DNA of 64,000 nucleotides from JAFGJQ01 sp964495075 (GTDB taxonomy: Bacteria > Planctomycetota > Phycisphaerae > UBA1845). Location of the stretch: contig CAZBUJ010000013.1 in assembly GCA_964495075.1 (NCBI GenBank), forward strand, positions 21,497-85,496, given 5' to 3'. Position 1 is the stretch's first letter, and every line of letters starts with the position of its first letter. Below, one piece after another: positions 46,471 to 56,036 of the stretch. Under the pieces are notes generated by a model that was given only the letters and a program-made list of their open reading frames with translations, ran no database searches and was not told the DNA's origin. Made by a program: the position numbers and the translations under genes.

Positions 46471-47285
46471 GCGAACTCCGGTTCCCGGTAACGGGGCAGC
46501 AACTCGTGAGCGCTGGCCATCTGAAGAAACGTGGTCATTCCCTCGCGGTGCCGGGCATCGAGGGTGAACGAGAGGTACCGAGTCAGATACTCGGTCGCGG
46601 CGGCCGGGGCCCATCCGCGGTCCGGGCCTTCGCGTTGCGCGATGGCCGCGGCGGCCGCCACGCCGCGGTCACGTGCTTCGCCGAGCCGCGAAGCCAGCGC
46701 GTCGGGCGGCGTATCCTGGTGCGCCGACCAGACGGCAAACACGAACGGCAGACCGGTGAGCGTTTTCCACGCCCCGCCGAGATCCGTCTGGTAGGTAAAC
46801 CCGTACGGCGCGGCGGTCACGACCTTGTCACCGATGAGCAGCACCGCATCGCCGTGCTGCGCTTCCGCGGTGCCGGCGAGCGGCTCGACCTCCAGCACCG
46901 CGTCGTACAGTTCCCGCCACACGAGGCGGGCTAGGGCGACCGACGAATGCGACGCCGGGTCGGCCCACATCCGTCGGACCCGATGCGGCGACACGCGGGA
47001 GAAAACGCGCACCGTCATTGTCTCCCCGTCACACCCGATGCACGCGTCCGATACGACCCGCCAGTTTCGGTCGAAACGGACCATGTCGACGACCGGCGTC
47101 AACGCCGCGTCAACCTCGCCGCGATCCAGCAGCTCGGGCAGTCGTGACGGGACATCGAAGCGGACGTCGATGTCCGGTCGCCCGGTCAGGCCGTACACGA
47201 GCGGCCTGGCGTTCAGGAACGACACCGCGCCCAGGCGCCATCGGGCACCGCCGTCGCTGTTGTGGTTTCCGTCGTGCATGTCCAT
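46467..47285 (-). CDS. mqnA: Chorismate dehydratase (menaquinone)
   Basis: 272 residues from ATG 47285; other ATGs at 47279 and 47318 are close. The MqnA fold starts WRLGAVSFLNARPLVYGL. SRLPELLDRGEVDAALTPVV contains the family's dehydratase pocket residues. FSRVSPHRVRRMWADPASHS, AVLLIGDKVV and FVFAVWSAHQD follow the periplasmic-binding-like fold. It converts chorismate to 3-enolpyruvyl benzoate, first futalosine step. It leads an mqnA-mqnC operon behind a strong -10. Confidence 0.94.
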
Positions 47286-47353
47286 GCTCACGCCACCGTG
47301 TCCCCGCTTTCCCCGCATCTCGTGGGGCCGCCCCGTCGCCGGTTATCAGACCC

Positions 47354-47381
47354 ATTATAGGTGCACCCGGGCTGCCGTCCA
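47354..47381 (-). promoter_or_regulatory. Promoter for mqnA-mqnC
   Basis: On the minus strand, perfect TATAAT (47359-47354), a 16-nt spacer and TGGACG (47381-47376). The mqnA start is about 65 nt downstream. Confidence 0.55.
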
Positions 47382-47482
47382 TGCGGCGCTGCGGTCGAGA
47401 CGCCTTTTGACGTTTGGACGGGAGGCCGGTAAGTTCTCCCTGCGTGGAGCCCCGTTCCAGAAATAGCGTCGAGTAACCCCCC

Positions 47483-48136
47483 ATGACGGTCCACCCGAAC
47501 CGGAACGCGCAGCCAAACCGATTCACGAGCCACTCCACCGGGCGCGGCCTGACCCTGATCGCCCTGCTCGCGCTGCCGTGCGCGGGTGCCGGCTGCCATC
47601 CCCGGAGCACGCGGTTTGAAGTCGTCGACTACTCCGCCGACGGCGCACCGGCCCGCTATTACGAGGAGTTCGACGAATGTTTCTATGATCTCGATGCCCA
47701 GGGCAACATCGAGATCGTGGCCCGGCGCAAGGGGTCCATGGGCCCCGACGATCAGAACCCCGTCACCCAGGTCGTTCACCTGAGCAGCATCTGGCGGGCG
47801 GTGCCGGGCACCACGGAAGTGGAGAGCACGCAACTCAACGCGACGATCAAGTACTGGATCCGCGGGCCGTCGGGCGGTGTCGGGTTCGAGGGAGCCGGTT
47901 TCGTCCTGTTCCAGGAGAACTACAAACGCGAGACGCTGACCGGCGAACTGGAACTGTCGAACCTGCGGTTGACCCGCCAGGTGGGCACGTCCCCCCTGCT
48001 CTTCGAGCAGATGGAGTTGACGGGGGCGTTCCGCGCCACGCGCAACAAGCGCTGGGCCGTGCGCATCACCAATGAGATGGAACGATACTTCGGCCCCATG
48101 CCCCGCTATGAGCCGGCCCCGCCCGGACCGATCTAG
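47483..48136 (+). CDS. Lipoprotein of unknown function
   Basis: 217 residues from ATG 47483. The N-terminus has LTLIALLALPCAGAGC, with the lipobox cysteine at 38. The mature domain is beta-rich: RFEVVDYSADGAPARYYEEF, FYDLDAQGNIEIVARR, NATIKYWIRGPSG and LTGAFRATRNKRWAVRITNE. The sequence looks like a small jelly-roll or lipocalin-like fold seen in planctomycete lipoproteins with no known role. Divergent from mqnA, convergent with the NSS pair. Confidence 0.75.
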   Translation: MTVHPNRNAQPNRFTSHSTGRGLTLIALLALPCAGAGCHPRSTRFEVVDYSADGAPARYYEEFDECFYDLDAQGNIEIVARRKGSMGPDDQNPVTQVVHLSSIWRAVPGTTEVESTQLNATIKYWIRGPSGGVGFEGAGFVLFQENYKRETLTGELELSNLRLTRQVGTSPLLFEQMELTGAFRATRNKRWAVRITNEMERYFGPMPRYEPAPPGPI

Positions 48137-48169
48137 CCGGGCCGCTGCGTGAACCCGCCCGCTCGGTTC

Positions 48170-48307
48170 TCACGCGTCCCACGACGTCGGGCCGTCGGCC
48201 GCACGGTCCCCGGCGTGCGTGGTCAGCACGCGGTAGAAGCAGAACGTGACGAGCCCCACGACGAACCCGACCGACACGATCATCATCAGCCAGCCGGCGG
48301 TGGTCAT
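48170..48307 (-). CDS. Small membrane subunit of the NSS transporter (45 residues)
   Basis: ATG 48307 overlaps the transporter stop in ATGA. The product is one membrane helix (WLMMIVSVGFVVGLVTFCFY) with a short polar tail. A tiny single-helix protein encoded directly after an NSS-family transporter matches the MetS-type small subunit of MetP-like transporters. Homology beyond topology cannot be shown by eye. Confidence 0.7.
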   Translation of the reverse strand: MTTAGWLMMIVSVGFVVGLVTFCFYRVLTTHAGDRAADGPTSWDA

Positions 48308-50508
48308 GGCTTCGCCTCCATGGTTGCGCGTCCCTCGGCCTCCCACCGCTTGTTCGCCAACCGCACGAGGACCCCGAAGAAGATCGTCACCAGCAGCATG
48401 AACACTACGGTGAACGTAGCCGCGTTGTTGCTGATCACGCTCGTCACGTAATCACCGGCGTTGTGATAGAGCCACAGCGCGAAGATGGCGAGCAGATAGA
48501 GCGGCGACACGTACTTGATGACGAACACGAACACCCGCGGGATCTTCAGATCCGCGCCTTCCGCCGCCCACTTGAAGCCCTTCTCGGCTCCGATGACCCA
48601 GGCGAACAGGATGACCAGCACAGTGGCCATGATGAAGATGCACAGGTTGCCGATCCAGAAGTCCATCGTGTCGAGCCCGGTGAGCCCCTGGCTGAAGTAC
48701 ATGACGACGAGGGTCCCGTTCGCGGTCAGCAGCCCGAGCAGTGCGACCGATGCCCGCCGGCTCAGGCAGAAGCCTTCCTCGAGGAATGCGATGGCCGGCT
48801 GCAGCATCGACAGCGAACTGGTGATCGCCGCCAGCAGCAGCATGACGAACCAGACGAAGCCGAACAGCCGACCGGCCGGCATCTGGGCGAACACGGCCGG
48901 GGTGGTCAAGAAGCCGAGGTCGAACGTACCCGCTCCCTGCACCGCCCCGAACCCGAGAAACAGAAAGGCCGCCGGGATCGTGATCAGCCCGCCGAGGCAG
49001 ACTTCGCAGAACTCGTTGGTGGCCGCCGCGGTCAAGCTGTTGAGGGCCACGTCATCGTTCGGGCGCAGGTACGTGGAGTAGGTCATGATGATCCCGAACC
49101 CCACGGAGAGGCTGAAGAAGATCTGGCTGGCCGCGGCGAGCCACACCTTCGGGTCCGACAGGGCGGCCAGGATGCTGCGACCGCCCGACGCGGTGAAGGG
49201 GTTCCACATGAAACCGAGTCCGTTGGCCACGGTGCGCGGCAGGACGGCCACCTCGGCCGCCGCACCCCGCAGGTAGGCGTCGGGCGCGGCCGCCGGGTTG
49301 AAGGCCGGCGGCAACCCGACCGATTCGACCAGCGCGCGGCGCTGCCGCCTCGGTTGCGGCAAGGCGTGTTCGGCTTCCGCGCGGTCCCCCGGCGCGGCGT
49401 CGGGATCGGCGAGGATCGCCAGCAGCTCCGTCTCGCGGGCTTCGTAGTGCAGCAGGTCCCACTTCTGCTCGCGGGTCAGCGTCTCGCGCGTCTTGCGAAC
49501 CCATTCCCGATGGCGGCGGGCCACACCCGCGTCGTTCAACTGGCTCAGCGCGTACTGAATGCCCGGCGGCGTGGCGAGATAGCCGTACGGGACCGCCACG
49601 GGGACCCCGGCTTGGTAGGACGCGTCGCCGTCGGCCTGTGCCCGATAGTACTGCCCCACCGCATCGCGAATCGCTCCGACCGGTGCGGCCCGGGCCGCGT
49701 CGCGCATGGCCGGGGACACCGTCTCCGAGTCGTCAGCCGCGACGGCGCGCGCTTCCGCGGTCAATTGGCGGAGACGCTCGTGCAACGCCGCCCACTCCGC
49801 CGAGGGCAAGCCCGCTTGCAGACTGAATTGCCACGGTTCCGGCACCGGCTGCGGCGGCAGGGTCAACACGCGGACCAGCACCACGATCGCCGACACGATC
49901 AGCACCGGCATCGCATACTTGCAGAAGGTCTCGATGCCTCTCGTCACGCCGCGATAGATCAGCAGGAAGTTTACGAGGAACACGATGATCAGACAGTAGA
50001 CTACCCGGCTGACCCCGCCGTCACCCCGCACCAACCCGTCGGCGGCCGCGCCCACAAACTCCGCGAAGTGTTCCTTGTACGCATCGACCTGGAGCCCCAG
50101 CCCGCTCATGTTGCCGACCAGGTAGTCGTACGCGTAGCCAAGACACCAGGCCTCGATGTACACGTAGTACATGTAGATGACGACGGGAATCAGGATGGCC
50201 AGCGCCCCGAAGAGTCGCAGCACGGGGTTCCGAGTCAGCGCGAACAGAACGCCCGGCGCACTGTTGAATCCGAGTCGGCCGCCCTGGCGGCCCAGGGTCC
50301 ATTCCGCCCAGCAGATGGGGATCCCCAGGATCAGCAGCGAGATGAAGTAGGGGATCATGAACGCCCCGCCACCATTCGCCGCGGCCTGACCGGGGAAACG
50401 GAGGAAGTTGCCCAGTCCGACCGCCGATCCGGAGACGGCCAGGATCACGCCCAGTTTGCTGGCCCAGTTCTCTCGCGGTGGTTGCCCCAGCCGAAGTATA
50501 TCAGACAT
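48304..50508 (-). CDS. Neurotransmitter:sodium symporter (NSS/SNF) family transporter with a large loop insertion
   Basis: 734 residues from ATG 50508, against about 450-520 for typical bacterial members. TM1 carries VSGSAVGLGNFLRFPGQAAA with the sodium and substrate site. TM3 region (IYMYYVYIEAWCLGY) and TM6 (AASQIFFSLSVGFGIIMTYS) are canonical. Between TM5 and TM6, residues about 218-425 form an inserted polar, helix-rich block (MRDAARAAPVGAIRDAVGQY, RRHREWVRKTRETLTREQKW) where normal members have about 20 residues. The loop should be extracytoplasmic. It probably imports an amino acid with Na+. Translationally coupled to a 45-residue companion. Confidence 0.93.
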   Translation of the reverse strand: MSDILRLGQPPRENWASKLGVILAVSGSAVGLGNFLRFPGQAAANGGGAFMIPYFISLLILGIPICWAEWTLGRQGGRLGFNSAPGVLFALTRNPVLRLFGALAILIPVVIYMYYVYIEAWCLGYAYDYLVGNMSGLGLQVDAYKEHFAEFVGAAADGLVRGDGGVSRVVYCLIIVFLVNFLLIYRGVTRGIETFCKYAMPVLIVSAIVVLVRVLTLPPQPVPEPWQFSLQAGLPSAEWAALHERLRQLTAEARAVAADDSETVSPAMRDAARAAPVGAIRDAVGQYYRAQADGDASYQAGVPVAVPYGYLATPPGIQYALSQLNDAGVARRHREWVRKTRETLTREQKWDLLHYEARETELLAILADPDAAPGDRAEAEHALPQPRRQRRALVESVGLPPAFNPAAAPDAYLRGAAAEVAVLPRTVANGLGFMWNPFTASGGRSILAALSDPKVWLAAASQIFFSLSVGFGIIMTYSTYLRPNDDVALNSLTAAATNEFCEVCLGGLITIPAAFLFLGFGAVQGAGTFDLGFLTTPAVFAQMPAGRLFGFVWFVMLLLAAITSSLSMLQPAIAFLEEGFCLSRRASVALLGLLTANGTLVVMYFSQGLTGLDTMDFWIGNLCIFIMATVLVILFAWVIGAEKGFKWAAEGADLKIPRVFVFVIKYVSPLYLLAIFALWLYHNAGDYVTSVISNNAATFTVVFMLLVTIFFGVLVRLANKRWEAEGRATMEAKP

Positions 50509-50556
50509 CGTTGGTCCAGCCTTCCCCACGCGGGCCGATCTTCCCCGGCGGGGATG

Positions 50557-53500
50557 TCACCGCGCGAACCCACCCGAATCCAGTACTTCGATCAAGCCCG
50601 CCTCCCGGTTCCAGGACAGCACCGAGCCGGTGAAATACCGGAATCGCGTGCCTTCCTGGTAGATCCGGGCCGGCACGGCCGGCGTATCGGTTTGAGGGTC
50701 AGCCGGCGTGCCGAACATCATGAGCAACGATCCCGCTTTATCGTAGGTGACCCGATGGGCCATCGCCGAAACGTCGCCGTCCTTGAAGAGCGTCTGCCCT
50801 TCCGCCTGGAACTTATCCAGCGCGAAGCCGCTGAGTGACCCGATCCCGGTGCCGGCCGCCGAGCCGTCGTCGGCGACGCGTTGGAACTGCGCGAACAGGG
50901 TCTGGCAGCTCAGGCGGGCGTCGCGTCCCTCCGGCTTGCCGTCGGCCGATTCGGGCTTGGACCGCGCGAATTCACCGAACGCCATCAGGTAGTCGCCCGT
51001 CACGTGGCGAAGCGTGACATCCTGGTCGAAGGCGGCGGTCCGCGTCTCGAGATCACACCGCATGGCCCGGGCCCACTTGAGATAGGTTTGGGAGGACCCT
51101 TCGCCGCCGATGCGGCCGAACGGATCCGTACGCTCGTCCGCGGGTTCTCCGCGCGGCGGCTGGACCTTGTAATCCTCGATCAACAGGGACCCCGGGCAAT
51201 CCATGCGGGCGAAACTGCGGTCCATGTCGAGATCGATGTGATCGCCGGCCAGGCGAGCCCGGCTCACCAGCGCCCCCGACCGCGCGTCGTGGTTCGCCAT
51301 CCGTGCCACCGCGTTGCCCTCGGCGTTCAGTACCCGCAGCCGCTTGCGGGCACTCTTCGGTCCGCTTATCCCCAGACCGTCGCGGGCCTTGTCGGCCCGG
51401 TCGAAGAGCGGCGTGAAGATCCACCAATCGCGCTTGGGCGACGGGTCGGCGACCCGCTCGATGTCCTCGAACTCGAGCCGCAAGCGCTCGCAGTCCAGGG
51501 TGCTCTCCGACGACGCCGCGTGCACGCCGCCGATGAACGCCGCTTCGTTGGCGGCGCCCTGGAACATCATCCCTTCCGTCCACGTCACCGCGATGGGGAT
51601 CGGCGGGTCCACCTCGCGCCCGTCCAGGTCGATACGGCTCGAGAAGCTCAAGCGCCCCGCGCCTGGAACCTGGGCGTCCTGCCGGCCGGCATCCAGGTTG
51701 ATCGTGCGGCCCTGGATCGAGAAGTCCTCCATCTGGAGCGAGGCTGGCGACCCCGACTCGCCGCTCGCCAGACGGGCCCGGTCGATGACCTGCTCGCCGG
51801 TCTCGGGATCCGGCACGAAGGAGCAGTCCAGCGAGTCGCTGGTCAGGTCCAGGCTCCGCGCGGGGTCCTGCACCGACACGCTGCCGAACGCCTGGAGCCT
51901 TCGCAGACCGGGCTCGAAAACGGTGGGCAGTTCGCTGGCCGTCTCGGCGTCCGTCCGCCCGCGTTCGACGGCCGCCGCCGGCGGCAGGACCTTCTCGTAC
52001 AAACGCAAGTCAACCAGCATCCCTTCCGTGGCCGAGATTCGTCGCGGCCCGCGGGTGGCGACCACTTCTCCCTCGGCCCGTGCCTGTCGCGGGGATATGC
52101 CGCCGCGCTCGTCGCGATCCAGCGTCACGTCCATGACTTCACACCGGATGTCGTCGTCCCCGTGGCGGAGCCGGACGTCCCGCACGGCCGCCACCTGGTC
52201 GATGTCGCCGACCCGACGTCCGGATCGCTCCGGGCGACGGAAGACCACAGTGATCTCGTCGGCCGACACGGCGTCCTCGGCCTGTGTCACCTGCACGTCA
52301 CCCTGGAACTCGGCCGATTGGAGGTATTCGTACTGCTCGGCCAGCGTCTGTCCGGTCACGCTGTCCACGATCTCGGCCGTCTCCTGGGCGAACGTCGCCG
52401 TGAGGAGCCGCTCGAATCGGATCCGCATGGTCTCGTCTTCGGCGGCCGGGGGTGCCGTGCCGCCCGGGGTTTCCACCAGGGGCTGCTTGGGGCGGTCCGC
52501 GGCGAGTTGGCCTGGTCCCTGGACCTCCAGTCGTCCGCCGGCGCGATCGAAGTACAACTCGCGGCCCACGACCTGCCCGGTGCCCGCCGACTCGACGATC
52601 ACGTCGCCGGTGTCCTTGTCGCCGCGCAGCCAGACGTTCTGCGTCTCGTTGTGGTATTCCAGGCTGCCGCACAGGGCACTGCCGGCTCGATTGCGCAGGT
52701 AGACCGGATCACCCGTGGCCGACACCTGCAGCCGGGCCGCCGCGCCCGGCACGGCCTCGTCGACGAAGCTGATTCGAAAGCGGCCTGACCAGGTCAGCAC
52801 GACCTCACGGTTTGGCGCGTCGGCCGGCTCGTTGCCCGCCGCACCGTCGGCGAGCCCGCCGCGATTCGCCACGGCCCGTTGCCGTCGTCCGAGGTCGAAC
52901 AGGAAGGAGAGGGTGTCACTCTCGAGGCGGGAGACCACGCCCTCGCGATCCGTCTCCTCGATGGCCACGCCACCGTCGAACCGGGCGACGTATGTTTCCG
53001 TCGGCCGCTGCGATTCCGCCTTCTGTTCTGCTGGCGCCTCGAACTCGAGATAAGGAACGCCGTCCGCGTCGTGGGTCGGCGGCGGTTCCGGCGTCTCGAG
53101 CGGTGTGTCCTCGGCGGCGACGAACGCATCGAGTCCTGTCGGCCCGTCCTGGGGCACGACCTCCGTTTGCCCGGGCAGCGCGATCTGCAGGGACCGACCG
53201 ACCCGTTTGAGCACGATCTGCACGCCTTGCTGGATCTCCAACTGCTCGACGCGGCTGTTGATCTCGTCGTAGCGCACGGTCAGTCCGACGCCTTCGATCG
53301 AGCCTTCGGCGGCCTCGGCCCGGAAGCGACCGGAGGTCTGAATCCGCGACGCCTCCAGATCGAACTCGATGTCCTCCAGCGTGGCCTCGACCAGGCGGTC
53401 GGGCGTCGGCCGGGCATCGCGGAGTTCCTCGGGCAGGGCCTCCCGCTCCTCCGCCGACAGCCGGTCCATCTCGAACCGGATATTCCCCTCCAGGCGACCA

Positions 53501-53961
53501 TGGCGGGGATCGTAGCTGCCGCCCCCGACCCGGCGCATCGCTACGACACCGCGATCGGCCAATACGCGGATCAACTGCCCCCCGGGCGTCCGCAGACGGA
53601 TTTCCGGCTCGATCAGCTCGAATTCTTCGTCCGTGCGACCGGTCGGCCGCCACTCGCGAATGAGGATTTCCATACGGGCCACGTCGCTGTCGGGCGCGTA
53701 GATACGGATGGAGCTCTTTCCACCCACGCCGAGTTGGGGCATCCCTTCCCGCACGGTCAGGCCGGGCGCGTCGTCCGGGCCGATCGAGGCCCCAGCCGGT
53801 CGCGTCGACGTGCCGGACTTGCCCGCACGTCGGTACTGCTGCTCGCCCATGTCCATGTATTGCACGACGGCGAAGACAACGCCGACCAGCGCCAGGACGG
53901 AGGAGAAGAGTATGATGGCGCGGATGCGTCCGTTGGCTCGCTTGGCAGGATGAATCGACAT
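50557..53961 (-). CDS. Giant LptC/OstA(LptA)-like lipopolysaccharide-transport protein
   Basis: 1134 residues from ATG 53961, 23 bp after kdsC. A basic N-terminus and one membrane helix (IILFSSVLALVGVVFAVVQY) anchor it, as in LptC. The long periplasmic part is built of OstA-type beta repeats, for example AEAAEGSIEGVGLTVRYDE, TGDPVYLRNRAGSALCGSLE and LYFDRAGGRLEVQGPGQL, separated by Pro/Glu linkers. E. coli has separate LptC (191 residues) and LptA (185). Here both functions may be in one polypeptide, bridging the periplasm. The kdsC neighbour supports an LPS role. lptB is not visible. Confidence 0.8.
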   Translation of the reverse strand: MSIHPAKRANGRIRAIILFSSVLALVGVVFAVVQYMDMGEQQYRRAGKSGTSTRPAGASIGPDDAPGLTVREGMPQLGVGGKSSIRIYAPDSDVARMEILIREWRPTGRTDEEFELIEPEIRLRTPGGQLIRVLADRGVVAMRRVGGGSYDPRHGRLEGNIRFEMDRLSAEEREALPEELRDARPTPDRLVEATLEDIEFDLEASRIQTSGRFRAEAAEGSIEGVGLTVRYDEINSRVEQLEIQQGVQIVLKRVGRSLQIALPGQTEVVPQDGPTGLDAFVAAEDTPLETPEPPPTHDADGVPYLEFEAPAEQKAESQRPTETYVARFDGGVAIEETDREGVVSRLESDTLSFLFDLGRRQRAVANRGGLADGAAGNEPADAPNREVVLTWSGRFRISFVDEAVPGAAARLQVSATGDPVYLRNRAGSALCGSLEYHNETQNVWLRGDKDTGDVIVESAGTGQVVGRELYFDRAGGRLEVQGPGQLAADRPKQPLVETPGGTAPPAAEDETMRIRFERLLTATFAQETAEIVDSVTGQTLAEQYEYLQSAEFQGDVQVTQAEDAVSADEITVVFRRPERSGRRVGDIDQVAAVRDVRLRHGDDDIRCEVMDVTLDRDERGGISPRQARAEGEVVATRGPRRISATEGMLVDLRLYEKVLPPAAAVERGRTDAETASELPTVFEPGLRRLQAFGSVSVQDPARSLDLTSDSLDCSFVPDPETGEQVIDRARLASGESGSPASLQMEDFSIQGRTINLDAGRQDAQVPGAGRLSFSSRIDLDGREVDPPIPIAVTWTEGMMFQGAANEAAFIGGVHAASSESTLDCERLRLEFEDIERVADPSPKRDWWIFTPLFDRADKARDGLGISGPKSARKRLRVLNAEGNAVARMANHDARSGALVSRARLAGDHIDLDMDRSFARMDCPGSLLIEDYKVQPPRGEPADERTDPFGRIGGEGSSQTYLKWARAMRCDLETRTAAFDQDVTLRHVTGDYLMAFGEFARSKPESADGKPEGRDARLSCQTLFAQFQRVADDGSAAGTGIGSLSGFALDKFQAEGQTLFKDGDVSAMAHRVTYDKAGSLLMMFGTPADPQTDTPAVPARIYQEGTRFRYFTGSVLSWNREAGLIEVLDSGGFAR

Positions 53962-53984
53962 GAAGCGGCGGCCCTCTCTGGCGG

Positions 53985-54485
53985 TCAACCGTACAACTCG
54001 CGCGACCAACGGCCCTGTTTGCGCAGGATCAACTCGACAATCTCGGCCACCGCCCCGTCCCCGCCGTTGCGCCGGGTGACGTAGTGGGCCGCCCGCTTGA
54101 CGGCCCCCGCTGCGTTGGCCACCGCCACGGGAAAGGCACACCGGCGCATCGGCGGCAGGTCCGGGCAATCATCACCGATGTAGCAGATGGCGGGATCGCC
54201 GACCTCCAGCTCCGCTTGCACACGTTCGTAGGCGCGGCCTTTGTCCGCGGCCCCCTGATGTACGACGGCGAACCCGAGCTCCGCCGCCCGGCGGTTGACC
54301 ATCTCGCTCTCGCGACCGGTAAGGACGGCCGACCGGAACCCGGCCCGATGCCAGCAGCGGAGGGCGAACCCGTCCAGCGCGTGGAAGGTCTTGGTCGTTT
54401 CGCCTTGCGGTCCGTAGGTCAGCCGGCCGTCGGTCAGCACGCCGTCGACGTCGAGGATCAGCACGTTAATCGCGTCGAAGTCCAT
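53985..54485 (-). CDS. kdsC: 3-deoxy-D-manno-octulosonate 8-phosphate phosphatase
   Basis: 166 residues. HAD-family phosphatase motifs: LILDVDGVLTDG (nucleophile D12, general acid D14), LTGRESEMVNRRAAELG, KGRAYERV (lysine) and YIGDDCPDLPPMRRC (acidic motif). The cap-less small size is typical of KdsC, which forms tetramers. It releases phosphate from KDO-8-P in the LPS core pathway. It precedes the LptC/OstA-like gene, the same order as kdsC-lptC-lptA in proteobacteria. Confidence 0.92.
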   Translation of the reverse strand: MDFDAINVLILDVDGVLTDGRLTYGPQGETTKTFHALDGFALRCWHRAGFRSAVLTGRESEMVNRRAAELGFAVVHQGAADKGRAYERVQAELEVGDPAICYIGDDCPDLPPMRRCAFPVAVANAAGAVKRAAHYVTRRNGGDGAVAEIVELILRKQGRWSRELYG

Positions 54486-54670
54486 TCACCGTTCCCGCAC
54501 CAGAGGCCCGTTCAGAGTATTTGGTGCCCACGTGCGGGTCAAGGGAGGCAAGACGAGTCGGTGGGCGATCCGGACCGCCCCCCGGGCCGGGCATTGTGAT
54601 TTGTCCGCGATGAGTCGCACGCGGCGGCGTGTGCCCGTCCGGGGCGGGGCGGCGGGCCGGGCGTCGCCGC

Positions 54671-55780
54671 CTACAACGCGCGAGGCCAGCCGTTTCCGGT
54701 CGACCGGCGCGGTGGGTGCTCCTCCCACACGCCCGGCACCGTGTGGTCGCAATCCGGGCAGCGGCCGCCGATCATCCGGTTCTCTTCGACAAAGAACCCG
54801 CGGCGCCGAATCAGCAGCCCGCCGCAGCCGGGGCAGTGAGTGTGTTCCCGCTCGCCGACACCGCCGGCCAGGTTGCCGGGGTAGACGAACCGCAGTCCCG
54901 CGGCCCGACCGATCTCGTACGCGCGACTCAACGTCTCGGCCGGTGTGCGCGGGGGGCCGGTCATCTTGTAGTCCGGATGAAAGGCCGTTACGTGCCAGGG
55001 AATGTCAGTGGAGACACTCGCGATGAACGCCGCGATCCGGCCCAACTCGTCGTCGGAATCGTTGAACGTCGGCACGACGAGCGTGACGATCTCCACCCAG
55101 AACTCCATCTCCTTGAGTTGCTGGATCGTGTCGAGCACGTTCTGGAGCACACCGCCCAGCTTGCGGTAATGCTTGTCATCGAACGATTTCAGATCGACCT
55201 TGTACAGGTCCATGAAGGGTCGCAGGAAGGCGAGCACTTCCGGCGTAGCGTTCCCGTTGCTCACAAAGCCGCAGTGGATCCCCAGTTCCCGGGCGGGTTC
55301 GAACACCTTGGCCGCCCAGTCCGCCGTGATGAGCGGCTCGTTGTACGTGCTCACGATGACCGGCACCGCGTGCTGACGGGCCAGGTCGGCCAGTTCGTTC
55401 GGCGTGCACCGGGTGATCCGCCCGACGGCCTGGCTGTCGCGCAAAGTCTGACTGGTGATCCAGTTCTGGCAGTAGCTGCAGTGCAGGTTACACCCGAGCA
55501 TGCCGAAGGACAGCGCATCGCGACCGGGAAACGCGTGGTAAAATGGTTTTTTCTCGATGGGATCGATCTGCAAGCCGGACACGTAGCCGCTCGGCGCCCG
55601 CAGGGTGCCGCCGTCGTTGAAACGCACGCGACACACCCCCGCCCGACCCACCGGAATGCGACACCGATGCCCGCACGCCAGGCAGCGGACCACGCGGTCC
55701 GCCTCCGCGACGGTCAACTCCGCCGCGGCGGCGATTGTATTGTCGTCGAGGATCCGTTTCAGGCCGGTGGACGATGCCAT
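54671..55780 (-). CDS. amrS: AmmeMemoRadiSam-system radical SAM enzyme
   Basis: 369 residues. Radical SAM cysteines are C97, C101 and C104 in GCNLHCSYCQNW. The N-terminus has a four-Cys site (CLACGHRC and GVCRVR), and C-terminal CPGCGGLL plus CPDCDHTV form a second zinc or iron ribbon. PSGYVSGLQIDPIEKKPFYH and PVIVSTYNEPL are characteristic of the family. The partners AmmeMemo (MEMO1 and AMMECR1 homologues) are not adjacent. It may activate an enzyme or modify an unknown substrate. Divergent from the radical SAM pair, with back-to-back promoters. Confidence 0.92.
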   Translation of the reverse strand: MASSTGLKRILDDNTIAAAAELTVAEADRVVRCLACGHRCRIPVGRAGVCRVRFNDGGTLRAPSGYVSGLQIDPIEKKPFYHAFPGRDALSFGMLGCNLHCSYCQNWITSQTLRDSQAVGRITRCTPNELADLARQHAVPVIVSTYNEPLITADWAAKVFEPARELGIHCGFVSNGNATPEVLAFLRPFMDLYKVDLKSFDDKHYRKLGGVLQNVLDTIQQLKEMEFWVEIVTLVVPTFNDSDDELGRIAAFIASVSTDIPWHVTAFHPDYKMTGPPRTPAETLSRAYEIGRAAGLRFVYPGNLAGGVGEREHTHCPGCGGLLIRRRGFFVEENRMIGGRCPDCDHTVPGVWEEHPPRRSTGNGWPRAL

Positions 55781-55813
55781 TCGATTGACTCCCCGCGATC
55801 GGGACCACGCGGG

Positions 55814-55843
55814 ATTATATCAAGCCCGGCCAGCACGGTCGAA
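55814..55843 (-). promoter_or_regulatory. Promoter for the AmrS gene
   Basis: Minus strand: TATAAT (55819-55814) with TTCGAC (55843-55838) at 18-nt spacing; the ATG is 33 nt downstream. Confidence 0.5.
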
Positions 55844-55949
55844 CCGCCTCGCGGCAACCGGACGGGCGCCCCGGGAAGGGCGCCGGACGGGGACGTCGCA
55901 CCCGCGAGCGCCCGCCTCGCGGCCGACGCGCGTGCGGTGCAGTTTTTTG

Positions 55950-55978
55950 TTGGGCGCGGTCGGCCGTTGGGGTACAAT
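55950..55978 (+). promoter_or_regulatory. Promoter for the radical SAM pair
   Basis: TTGGGC (55950-55955), a 17-nt spacer and TACAAT (55973-55978). The start codon lies 58 nt downstream. Confidence 0.55.
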
Positions 55979-56036
55979 CCGCCGCCACGGAGCGGTCCGG
56001 TACCGGCGCGGTCAAGGGGTGCCCGGGGAATCGTCA

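Noticed and set aside
48463..50838. 791-codon plus-strand open frame antisense to the NSS transporter
   Set aside because: The minus strand has clear transmembrane and sodium-site motifs. The plus frame is Arg/Gln/Asp-rich shadow sequence.
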